Assembly (NCBI GenBank): GCA_019116345.1
Contig: DXBV01000054.1
Coordinates: 1 to 44,764 of the forward strand
Direction of reading: 5' to 3'
Source: Candidatus Allofournierella merdipullorum
Lineage (GTDB): Bacteria; Bacillota; Clostridia; Oscillospirales; Ruminococcaceae
DNA length: 44,764 nt
This document shows positions 26,002-32,822 of the stretch, in pieces. A program made the translations under genes and the position numbers. The number at the start of each line of letters is the position of its first letter. Positions within the stretch are counted from its first letter, which is position 1. Below the pieces are notes generated by a model that saw only the letters and a program-made list of their open reading frames with translations, was not told the origin of the DNA and made no database searches.

Positions 26002-27366
26002 ATGGCAAGACAAGTAGATCTTTTGAAGGGAAATATCCTGCGCTCGCTCACCCTGCTGGCGCTGCCCATCATGGGCAGCCAGCTGGTGCAGATGGCCTAT
26101 AACCTGATCGATATGATCTGGATCGGCCGGGTGGGCGCCGGCGCGGTGGCCGCCGTGGGTGCGGCGGGCATGTTCATGTGGCTGTCCAACGGCATGGCGG
26201 TGCTGCCCCGCATGGGCGGCCAGGTGAAGGTGGCCCAGAGCATCGGCGCCGGCGACATGAAGGCCGCGGGGCGCTACGCCGCGGCAGCGCTGCAGATGGC
26301 CGGCGTGATGTCGCTGGTCTATACATTGGTGATGTTTGTGGGCGCGGGGCCGCTGATCGGCTTTTTCCGTCTGAACAGCGCCGAGGTGGAAGCCCAGGCC
26401 CGGGCTTATCTCATCATTGTGGGTTTTGGCATGTTCTTCTCCTTTGCCAACCTGGTGCTGGTGGCCCTTATCAACGCCACCGGTAACAGCCGCACCCCCT
26501 TCTTCGCAATGGCGGTGGGCCTGGGGGCGAACATCGTGCTGGACCCGCTGCTGATTTTTGGCGTGGGTCCGTTCCCCCAGTGGGGCGTAGCGGGCGCCGC
26601 TGTGGCCACCGTGACTGCCCAGGGTATCGTGTTCGCCATTCTGGCCCGCTATGCCTCTCAGGACCAGACCCTGTTTGCCTATGTGGATCTGAAAAAGCCC
26701 GCCTCCCGCGCGCAGCTGGCGGCGCTGTGCAAAGTCAGCGGCCCGGCCACCGTTATGAACATCATTTTCCCCATCATCGGCATGATCATCGCCCGGCTGG
26801 TGTCCGGCTGGGGCGACGCGGCGGTGGCGGTACAGAAGGTGGGCAGCCAGATCGAGTCCATCAGCTGGATGACCGCCGACGGCTTTGCCGCCGCGGTGAA
26901 CAGCTTCATCGCCCAGAACTGCGGCGCGGGCAACCTGCGCCGGGCGCGGAAGGGCTTCGGCGCCGCGTTCCTGCTGATGACCATCTGGGGCATCTTCTGC
27001 ACGGCGCTGCTGGTGTTCTGCGCCGCGCCCATCTTCCGGTTCTTTATCCCGGAGGCAGACGTGCTGCCCATGGGCGTGGACTATCTGGTCATCCTGGGCT
27101 ACTCCGAGCTGTTCATGTGCTGGGAGATCCTGGTGGGCGGCGCCTACGCGGGCTTTGGCAACACCTTGCCCTCCAGCGTGGTGAGCATCGTGTTCACCGG
27201 CCTGCGCATCCCCGCCGCCATGGCCCTCAGCGCCACGGCTCTGGGGCTGAACGGCGTGTGGTGGAGCCTTTCCATCTCCAGCATCCTCAAGGGCATCATC
27301 CTCACCGGTGTGTTCCTGATTTTTCTGTGGCGGCTGCAGAAAAAGCCGTCCCTTCCCCAAATATAA
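26002..27366 (+). CDS. MATE-family multidrug/Na+ antiporter
   Basis: Cation-driven exporter of 454 residues with about twelve membrane helices in two homologous halves. The N-terminus (RSLTLLALPIMGSQLVQMAYNL, then DMIWIGR) is typical of the family. AAGGAGA lies upstream of the ATG. The gene follows the pentapeptide-repeat gene by 36 nt, probably in one operon, and ends at a terminator. Substrates are unknown; MATE proteins commonly export cationic drugs and fluoroquinolones. Confidence 0.93.
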   Translation: MARQVDLLKGNILRSLTLLALPIMGSQLVQMAYNLIDMIWIGRVGAGAVAAVGAAGMFMWLSNGMAVLPRMGGQVKVAQSIGAGDMKAAGRYAAAALQMAGVMSLVYTLVMFVGAGPLIGFFRLNSAEVEAQARAYLIIVGFGMFFSFANLVLVALINATGNSRTPFFAMAVGLGANIVLDPLLIFGVGPFPQWGVAGAAVATVTAQGIVFAILARYASQDQTLFAYVDLKKPASRAQLAALCKVSGPATVMNIIFPIIGMIIARLVSGWGDAAVAVQKVGSQIESISWMTADGFAAAVNSFIAQNCGAGNLRRARKGFGAAFLLMTIWGIFCTALLVFCAAPIFRFFIPEADVLPMGVDYLVILGYSELFMCWEILVGGAYAGFGNTLPSSVVSIVFTGLRIPAAMALSATALGLNGVWWSLSISSILKGIILTGVFLIFLWRLQKKPSLPQI

Positions 27367-27401
27367 AAAGAACCCCGGACCCAAACGGTCCGGGGCTTTT
27401 T
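27366..27401. terminator. Terminator between MATE and pyrophosphatase genes
   Basis: CCCCGGACC pairs with GGTCCGGGG around CAAAC, with AAAAAG before and CTTTTT after, so it can work for both convergent genes. Confidence 0.85.
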
Positions 27402-27413
27402 GCGCCATGGCGG

Positions 27414-27947
27414 TTATTTGCAGTAGTGCTCGATGTAGGCCTCGCGGCACTTGTCGATGATCTCCATCGCGGCTTCGCGGCCCTGCTCCTCGTTGACCAC
27501 GGTCTCCTTGCCCTCCAGGTTCTTGTACACCTGGAAGAAGTGACGCATCTCGCTGAACAGATGGCTGGGCAGCTCGCTGATGTCGTGGTAGGAATTGTAG
27601 GTGGGATCGCTGAAGGGGATGGCAATGATCTTCTCGTCCAGTTTGCCGCCGTCCAGCATGGTGAACACGCCGATGGGGTAGCAGCGCACCAGGCTCATGG
27701 GCTGGATGACCTCGCTGCACAGCACCAGCACGTCCAGCGGGTCGCCGTCATCCGACAGGGTACGGGGGATCAGACCGTAGTTGGCGGGGTAGTGGGTGGA
27801 GGTGTAGAGGATGCGGTCCAAAATGATGAGGCCGGTCTCTTTGTCCAGCTCATACTTTTTCTTCGAACCCTTCTCGATCTCGATCACGGCCACGAAATCT
27901 TCGGCAGTGATGCGGGCGGGATTCATGTCATGCCAGATATTCGACAT
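27414..27947 (-). CDS. ppa: Inorganic pyrophosphatase (family I)
   Basis: Soluble Mg-dependent pyrophosphatase of 177 residues that pulls biosynthetic reactions forward. The family signature DGDPLD is at 67-72, with ILYTSTHYPANYGLIPRT before it and the later NEEQGREAA segment. Family I enzymes in Clostridia are less common than family II (CBS/DHH), so the organism uses the simple type at least here. The start is ATG at 27947 with GGAAAGGAAG upstream. A TGC-extended TATACT (28015-28010, minus) is the likely -10. Confidence 0.93.
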   Translation of the reverse strand: MSNIWHDMNPARITAEDFVAVIEIEKGSKKKYELDKETGLIILDRILYTSTHYPANYGLIPRTLSDDGDPLDVLVLCSEVIQPMSLVRCYPIGVFTMLDGGKLDEKIIAIPFSDPTYNSYHDISELPSHLFSEMRHFFQVYKNLEGKETVVNEEQGREAAMEIIDKCREAYIEHYCK

Positions 27948-28009
27948 TGTGTTAAAACTTCCTTTCCGGGCCGGGCGGCAAATCACGCCGCAGCCGATCG
28001 TTTGCTATC

Positions 28010-28018
28010 AGTATAGCA
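28010..28018 (-). promoter_or_regulatory. ppa promoter (extended -10)
   Basis: TGCTATACT on the minus strand; no good -35 is visible, as often with extended -10 promoters. Confidence 0.5.
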
Positions 28019-28069
28019 TATTCTGCCGGGCAAGGCCATAGCAGAAAAAGAAAAAGTTTTTGTAAACTC

Positions 28070-28098
28070 TTGACTTTTTGCTTTTCACATAGTATGAT
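28070..28098 (+). promoter_or_regulatory. Promoter of the tRNA-Arg-His cluster
   Basis: TTGACT (28070-28075), 17-nt spacer, TATGAT (28093-28098). Confidence 0.8.
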
Positions 28099-28134
28099 AT
28101 TCAAGCAGCGCTTCGCTGAGACCTGAACTTTCAG

Positions 28135-28211
<77 letters not shown>

Positions 28212-28217
28212 ATATGT

Positions 28218-28295
<78 letters not shown>

Positions 28296-28305
28296 CATTA
28301 CAGGG

Positions 28306-28334
28306 AAAGCGAACTCGAAAGAGTTCGCTTTTTT
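28306..28334 (+). terminator. Terminator between tRNA-His and tRNA-Gln
   Basis: AGCGAACTC and GAGTTCGCT pair around a GAAA tetraloop, followed by a T-run to 28334. tRNA-Gln lies only 12 nt downstream. Confidence 0.8.
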
Positions 28335-28346
28335 CTATAAATAAAC

Positions 28347-28421
28347 TGGGTTGTCGCCAAGCGGTAAGGCACGGGACTTTGACTCCCGCATCCGTGGGTT
28401 CGAATCCCGCCAACCCAACCA
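28347..28421 (+). tRNA. tRNA-Gln (TTG)
   Basis: 75 nt including encoded CCA. Acceptor TGGGTTG/CAACCCA; anticodon loop CTTTGAC in stem CGGGA/TCCCG; T-loop TTCGAAT. Confidence 0.96.
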
Positions 28422-28422
28422 G

Positions 28423-28465
28423 AACGCCGGCAGGCTCCGAAAGGGGCCCGCCGGCGTTTTTTTTT
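28423..28465 (+). terminator. tRNA-Gln terminator
   Basis: AACGCCGGC pairs with GCCGGCGTT, extended by GGCTCC/GGGGCC and capped by GAAA, then a run of nine T. Confidence 0.9.
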
Positions 28466-28480
28466 GATGCTGCAATCCTC

Positions 28481-28510
28481 TTGACATTACACATCATGTA
28501 ATGATATAAT
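28481..28510 (+). promoter_or_regulatory. Promoter of the HTH regulator-MFS operon
   Basis: TTGACA (28481-28486), 18-nt spacer, TATAAT (28505-28510): the best consensus promoter in the window. It is overlaid by two operators described separately. Confidence 0.85.
28485..28503 (+). promoter_or_regulatory. Operator 1 (CATTACA-N5-TGTAATG)
   Basis: Perfect 7-bp inverted repeat with a 5-nt centre (CATCA), placed between the -35 and -10 hexamers. Its core TTACA-N5-TGTAA is repeated in operator 2. Confidence 0.75.
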
Positions 28511-28511
28511 C

Positions 28512-28528
28512 GTTACACAAAGTGTAAC
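28512..28528 (+). promoter_or_regulatory. Operator 2 (GTTACAC-N3-GTGTAAC)
   Basis: Perfect 7-bp inverted repeat directly after the -10, over the expected transcription start. It contains the same TTACA-N5-TGTAA core, centred 26 bp from operator 1. Confidence 0.75.
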
Positions 28529-28545
28529 AATGTGGAGGGATACCC

Positions 28546-29121
28546 ATGGAGATCGTGAATCTGGATACCCGGGAAAAACAGAACGCCTTTATGAATCCGG
28601 CAAGGCAGGACATCCTGCGCCTTTTGCAGCTGGCGGGCCGGCCCATGACGCCGAAAGAACTGGCGGATAAGATGGGCATTTCCGCCTCGTCGGTGACCTT
28701 CCACATCAAAAAACTGGCGGAGCTGGGGGTGGTGGCCCTGGACCACACCGAGCAGATTCGCGGCATCACCGCCCGCTATTATAAAGCGCTGAACGTTTCG
28801 GTGCGGCTGGGGCTGCTGGCCCCCGGCGGGGACGACGCGGCCCAGGAGATGTTTTTGCAGCGCACGGTGGAACAGGTGCTGGCTGGGGTGCGGGGCCTGA
28901 AACGGCTGGTCGGGGAGAAGGGCCTGGGCGAAGAGGATGTGATGGGGCTGGGAGATATGCACAGCGGCGTGGTTTATCTCACCCGGGAAGAGGCCGTGGT
29001 GCTGCAGCGCCGGATGATGGATTTTTTGAGCGAGCGGGAAACGCCCCATCCCGGCACGCAGGCCTACGAGTATGTGCTGATGGCATACAACGCCGCGGAG
29101 GTCCCGGTGGATGTTGGATAA
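28546..29121 (+). CDS. ArsR-type winged-helix transcriptional regulator
   Basis: Regulator of 191 residues. The N-terminal winged helix (about 15-75) has RQDILRLLQLAGRPMTPKEL, then ADKMGISASSVTFHIKKLAELG, typical of ArsR/HTH_20 proteins. The C-terminal 110 residues are helical and unassigned, perhaps ligand or dimer domain. TGGAGGG precedes the ATG. The gene overlaps the MFS transporter start by 11 nt. The two palindromes in its promoter make it a likely autorepressor of the operon, relieved by an exported compound (inference). Confidence 0.88.
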   Translation: MEIVNLDTREKQNAFMNPARQDILRLLQLAGRPMTPKELADKMGISASSVTFHIKKLAELGVVALDHTEQIRGITARYYKALNVSVRLGLLAPGGDDAAQEMFLQRTVEQVLAGVRGLKRLVGEKGLGEEDVMGLGDMHSGVVYLTREEAVVLQRRMMDFLSERETPHPGTQAYEYVLMAYNAAEVPVDVG

Positions 29122-30280
29122 AAAGCATGGAGTACTGCTCTTTCTGAACAGCTTTGCCACCGGCCTGCTCTCGCCGCTGCTCACGTTACTGCTTCTGGAT
29201 AAAGGCATCGGCCTTGCCGCGGTGCCGCTGGCGGTGGGGCTTCACTCGGCGGTGGCGGTGGTCTTTGAGGTGCCCAGCGGCATGGCGGCGGACCGCTGGG
29301 GCCGCAAAAGCTGCTTTCTTGTTTCGCTGGCGCTGCTGCTGCCCGGCCTGGGTCTGTTGGCCTTGGGGCAGGGGATGACGGCTGTTCTGGCGGCCATGGT
29401 TTTTCAGGGGCTTGCCCGGGCCTTTTCCTCCGGCAGCCTGGACGCGCTGGTGGTGGAGGAATTTCTGCTTAAAAACAGCCCGGAGGCGCTGCCAAAGTGC
29501 ACCGCCCGCATCAGCGCCCTCACCAGCGTGGGGCTGGCGGTGGGCTGCCTTTCGGGAGGCGGCGTGTATGCTCTCGCCGGCAGCCTGTGGGCGCCCCTCG
29601 CGTTGAAAGGCGCAGTGGTACTGGCGCTGCTGGTGCTGGGCATGGGGCTTGCGGAACACCCGGTAGAGCGGGAAGAAGGGCAGACAAACCCGGTGGCCCT
29701 GCTGGCCTCCACCCTGCGGGGCAAGGGGCTGGTGCGAGCGCTGGTCCTCTATTCCGCCGCCCTCGCGCCGCCCCTTTTTGCGGTGGAGGTGTTCTATCAG
29801 CCCCGCTTTACCGAGCTGCTGGGCGGCGGCGCGGCGGGCTGGGCGCTGGGAACGCTCAACGCGGGCGCTTACTACGCAGCGGCGGCGGGCTCGGTGCTGG
29901 GGCCGCGGCTGGTGCGCCGCCCCACCCTGCCCCGGCTGCTGGCCGTCACGGCGCTGCTGGGCGCGGGTCTTGCGGGGCTGGCCGCCGCCGGAACGCCGGT
30001 GCTGTTTGTGGCGGCCTACTTTGCTTTTTATGTCATCATCGGAAGCACCGATTATCTCACCTCCACTCTGATGAATGAGGCCGCGCCGCCCAGCCAGCGG
30101 GCCACTCTGCTCTCCGCCAGCTCGTTGACGCTTCAGTTGGGGGGCATGGCCGCGTCGCCCCTGCTCTCGGCAGGGGCGGCAATGGGCACCATTCCCCAGG
30201 TGTGGCTGGCCGCCGGCGGCGCGGTGACAGCAGTGATGCTGACGGGGCTGCTGATGAGCCTGCGCACTCTCAAACGTTGA
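29111..30280 (+). CDS. MFS-family transporter
   Basis: Major facilitator exporter of 389 residues with about twelve hydrophobic helices. Motif A is present after helix 2 (GMAADRWGRKS). The ATG lies inside the end of the regulator gene (11-nt overlap), so expression is coupled. A substrate is not evident; local regulation by an ArsR-like protein suggests a drug or toxic compound exporter. No terminator is visible after it; the next gene starts 79 nt later. Confidence 0.9.
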   Translation: MLDKKHGVLLFLNSFATGLLSPLLTLLLLDKGIGLAAVPLAVGLHSAVAVVFEVPSGMAADRWGRKSCFLVSLALLLPGLGLLALGQGMTAVLAAMVFQGLARAFSSGSLDALVVEEFLLKNSPEALPKCTARISALTSVGLAVGCLSGGGVYALAGSLWAPLALKGAVVLALLVLGMGLAEHPVEREEGQTNPVALLASTLRGKGLVRALVLYSAALAPPLFAVEVFYQPRFTELLGGGAAGWALGTLNAGAYYAAAAGSVLGPRLVRRPTLPRLLAVTALLGAGLAGLAAAGTPVLFVAAYFAFYVIIGSTDYLTSTLMNEAAPPSQRATLLSASSLTLQLGGMAASPLLSAGAAMGTIPQVWLAAGGAVTAVMLTGLLMSLRTLKR

Positions 30281-30359
30281 AAATTCAAAAATAACCGTGC
30301 TCCTTCGTTTTGCTTTTGACGTGAATACCGCGTCGAAAACAAGAAAAGGAGTCATGAGT

Positions 30360-30791
30360 ATGAGCATTCCACGATTCGACTTTCAAACACTGCAGGACAT
30401 CCCGTCCCGGCTGAACCACCGGGACACACCGCGCCTGACCATCACGGAAAAGGGGTTGATCTCCATCAACGGCGCGCTGCGCAGCAGGGTGGGCGAACGA
30501 AGGGCGTTTTGGGCCAAGATCAGCCCGGACGGCAGGTATATGGCGCTGTGTACCCGGGAGGAGCCGAACCTGCAGTTTGGCTTGCGCAGCGGACGCACCT
30601 ACCACGCCGCGCTGTGCCGGCTGGTGGAGGGAATGGGGTTCACCCTGCCGGTGGTCTACACCATGGAGTGGGACGAGGAGCACAGCGCCTGGATCGGCTG
30701 CTGCGAAGAGATCGCGCCGCCGCCCGCCCTTTCCGTCCTGTGTGAAGAAAAGATCGCGCGGCGGCGCAAAGCCGCAGGGAGGCAGGCATGA
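30360..30791 (+). CDS. Uncharacterised protein paired with sigma-like gene
   Basis: Protein of 143 residues that I do not recognise. It has no signal peptide, membrane helix or HTH. It has a mixed alpha/beta look with aromatic-rich C-terminal half (VVYTMEWDEEHSAWIGCCEE) and a basic end (KIARRRKAAGRQA). The start is ambiguous: ATG at 30354 and at 30360 are both in frame; AAAAGGAG at 30344-30351 fits 30360 better. Its stop overlaps the ATG of the next gene (ATGA), so the two are coupled and probably work together. Confidence 0.75.
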   Translation: MSIPRFDFQTLQDIPSRLNHRDTPRLTITEKGLISINGALRSRVGERRAFWAKISPDGRYMALCTREEPNLQFGLRSGRTYHAALCRLVEGMGFTLPVVYTMEWDEEHSAWIGCCEEIAPPPALSVLCEEKIARRRKAAGRQA

Positions 30792-31315
30792 GGCTGACCA
30801 GACGAAGCCTGTCAAGGCGCGAGCGGGAGATCATCGACGGATTCATCACGGATATTTGCCGGGAAATGGGCCTGCCGGGGAAGGACGCGGACCTGAGGAC
30901 CTGCGCCTGGGAGGCGTTTCTCTCGGTTTATCGGGACGCGCCCGGCTCCTTTTCGGGCGACGGCCTGCGGGGCTGGCGGCGGGCCTATTCCATTTTGTGG
31001 CAGGAGCTGAAAAAGGAAAAACAGAAGATGTATTTCTGGCGGCAGGGGCGTCTCTCGCTGGATCAGCCGGTGAGCGAGGAGGTGCAGCAGCCGCTGGTGG
31101 AGCTGTTGCGAGCGCCTCACGGCGACTTTCAGAACGGGGTGTGTCTGTACGACTATCTCTGGCGCATGGACCCGGATGAGAGCCGTATGGCGTTCCAGCT
31201 GATGCGGGGCGACAGCCTGGAGGAAATACAGGCTTTCTACCACTGGTCGCCCGCCTATGCGTTCCTGCTCCGCAACCGGCTGCGGGACGCGATGGAAGCG
31301 TATCTTGCCATCTGA
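30788..31315 (+). CDS. Divergent sigma-70-like protein
   Basis: Protein of 175 residues. Residues 33-80 resemble sigma region 2 (a WEAFLSVYRDAPGSFSGDGLRGW segment read as AWEAFLSVYRD then GLRGWRRAYSILWQEL, followed by a Lys-rich stretch), then SLDQPVSEE, which recalls the SLDEP linker after region 2/3. Residues 125-170 resemble region 4 (DPDESRMAFQLMRGDSLEEI, then a putative recognition helix YAFLLRNRLRDAM). I infer a very divergent sigma factor or anti-sigma-like partner; similarity is weak and judged by eye. It overlaps the preceding gene by 4 nt and ends just before a bidirectional terminator. Confidence 0.7.
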   Translation: MRLTRRSLSRREREIIDGFITDICREMGLPGKDADLRTCAWEAFLSVYRDAPGSFSGDGLRGWRRAYSILWQELKKEKQKMYFWRQGRLSLDQPVSEEVQQPLVELLRAPHGDFQNGVCLYDYLWRMDPDESRMAFQLMRGDSLEEIQAFYHWSPAYAFLLRNRLRDAMEAYLAI

Positions 31316-31322
31316 GCAAAAG

Positions 31323-31352
31323 AAAAAGCCCGGTCGTTTGACCGGGCTTTTT
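31323..31352. terminator. Bidirectional terminator between sigma-like gene and tRNA-Gly
   Basis: AAAAAGCCCGGTC and GACCGGGCTTTTT form a perfect 13-bp stem with a GTTT loop. Confidence 0.9.
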
Positions 31353-31355
31353 GAA

Positions 31356-31429
31356 TGGAGCGGGGTACGGGAGTCGAACCCGCCTGTTCGGCTTGGGAAG
31401 CCGACGCACTACCGATGTACTAACCCCGC
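31356..31429 (-). tRNA. tRNA-Gly (CCC)
   Basis: 74 nt on the minus strand including encoded CCA. Acceptor GCGGGGT/ACCCCGC; anticodon loop TTCCCAA in stem TCGGC/GCCGA; T-loop TTCGACT. Confidence 0.95.
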
Positions 31430-31445
31430 AGGTGAATACCTGTTT

Positions 31446-31474
31446 ATTATACCTGCCGGGGTGAGAAATGTCAA
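31446..31474 (-). promoter_or_regulatory. tRNA-Gly promoter
   Basis: Minus strand TTGACA (31474-31469), 17-nt spacer, TATAAT (31451-31446): full consensus. Confidence 0.9.
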
Positions 31475-31499
31475 ACCCTTTTTCCGCCCCGGCGGCCCC

Positions 31500-31528
31500 T
31501 TGCGCGGCGGCGGAAAAGACAATATACT
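31500..31528 (+). promoter_or_regulatory. Promoter of the CapA-like gene
   Basis: TTGCGC (31500-31505), 17-nt spacer, TATACT (31523-31528). Confidence 0.65.
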
Positions 31529-31556
31529 ATAGAAAAAGGCAAGGGCAGGTGAAAGA

Positions 31557-32696
31557 ATGAAGAACCCGTTGGATGCGGTCAAACTCTTTTTGGGCGTCGT
31601 GTGCGTCGTGGGTGCCTTTGCCGCCGCGGCCCTTGCTCCCGGCTCCGGTGGGCAGTCCGCCGTCCCTTCGCCCGTTCCTTCGCCAACGCCTGCCACCACC
31701 CCCGCGCCCAGCCCGTCGCCCACCCCCACGCCGGAAGTGACGCTGGCTTTCACCGGCGACGTGAACTTTGCCAACGACTGGTACAACATGCTCCACTACG
31801 CGAAAACCGGCGGCGTGGAGGACTGTTTTGACCCGCTGCTGCTGGAAGAGATGCGCGGCGCGGACATTCTTCTTTCCAACAACGAGTTCGCCTTTTCCCA
31901 CCGGGGCAGCCCCATGCCCGGCAAGCAGTTCACCTTCTGCTCCCGTCCGGAGAACGCCGCCATCTGGCAGCAGCTGGGGGTGGACATCGTCAGCCTTGCC
32001 AACAACCATTGCTTTGACTACGGGGCCGACGCCTTTGCCGACACCCTGACCACTCTCTCCGACGCGGGCATCGCCTATGTGGGCGCGGGCGCGGACTTAG
32101 AGGAAGCCATGACGCCCCGCTACTTCACGGTGGACGGGCTGACCATCGGTTTTGTGGCCTGCACCCGGGCGGAAAAATACATCCTCACCCCCGAAGCAGG
32201 GGAGGACGGCCCCGGCGTGCTGCGCTGCTACGACCCGGAGCTGGCGGTGCAGGTCATCGAAGAAGCCGACAGCCGGTGCGACTATCTGGTGGTCTACGTC
32301 CACTGGGGCACCGAGTACAGCACCCAGTTGGAGCAGGCCCAGACCGACCTTGCCACCCTCTTTGCCGAGGCGGGGGCGGACCTCATCGTGGGCAGCCACC
32401 CCCACATCCTGCAGGGGGCCGGCTGGCGGGGAGACGTGCCGGTGCTCTACAGCCTGGGCAATTTCTGGTTCAACATGGAGACCATTGACAGCGCCCTGCT
32501 CACCGTTACCCTCACCGGCCCGGGGGCGGAGAATGCCACTGTCCGGCTCATCCCCTGCGTGCAGACCGGCGGGCGCACCTCCATCCTCACCGACGAGGGG
32601 GAGAAGACCCGCATCCTGGACCACCTCAACGCCGTCAGCGAGAGCGGCTGGTTCGATGAAAACGGCGTGCTGCACCCGCAAAAGGCGGAAAATTGA
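31557..32696 (+). CDS. CapA-family protein (poly-gamma-glutamate synthesis type), secreted
   Basis: Protein of 379 residues with an N-terminal hydrophobic segment (about 8-28, signal peptide or anchor), a Pro/Ser/Thr linker (about 36-58, repeated PSPTP) and a calcineurin-like CapA domain (about 60-345) with LAFTGDVNF, SLANNHCFDYG, VHWGTEY and GSHPHILQG. The metal-site histidines and asparagines typical of the fold are present. In Bacillus CapA helps polymerise or export poly-gamma-glutamate; in Clostridia most relatives stand alone, and no capB/capC is here. Function is therefore uncertain. GGGCAGGTG precedes the ATG. Confidence 0.9.
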   Translation: MKNPLDAVKLFLGVVCVVGAFAAAALAPGSGGQSAVPSPVPSPTPATTPAPSPSPTPTPEVTLAFTGDVNFANDWYNMLHYAKTGGVEDCFDPLLLEEMRGADILLSNNEFAFSHRGSPMPGKQFTFCSRPENAAIWQQLGVDIVSLANNHCFDYGADAFADTLTTLSDAGIAYVGAGADLEEAMTPRYFTVDGLTIGFVACTRAEKYILTPEAGEDGPGVLRCYDPELAVQVIEEADSRCDYLVVYVHWGTEYSTQLEQAQTDLATLFAEAGADLIVGSHPHILQGAGWRGDVPVLYSLGNFWFNMETIDSALLTVTLTGPGAENATVRLIPCVQTGGRTSILTDEGEKTRILDHLNAVSESGWFDENGVLHPQKAEN

Positions 32697-32709
32697 ACAC
32701 AAAAAGTGT

Positions 32710-32747
32710 CGCCCGGCATTTCAAAAGCCGGGCGATTGTGCTATAAT
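32710..32747 (+). promoter_or_regulatory. Promoter of the hydratase gene, overlapped by a hairpin
   Basis: TATAAT at 32742-32747 is preceded by TGC (extended -10), with a weak TTTCAA (32719-32724) 17 nt upstream. An 8-bp perfect inverted repeat, CGCCCGGC (32710-32717) and GCCGGGCG (32727-32734), covers the -35 and spacer; it has no T-tract and may be an operator or a weak terminator of the capA-like gene. Confidence 0.6.
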
Positions 32748-32822
32748 AACAAGAAGGTTTTTGTAAAAAACAACAGTCCCGCGGCGCGGCTTTCCGCAGC
32801 CCGGACATAAAGGAGGCTTTTC

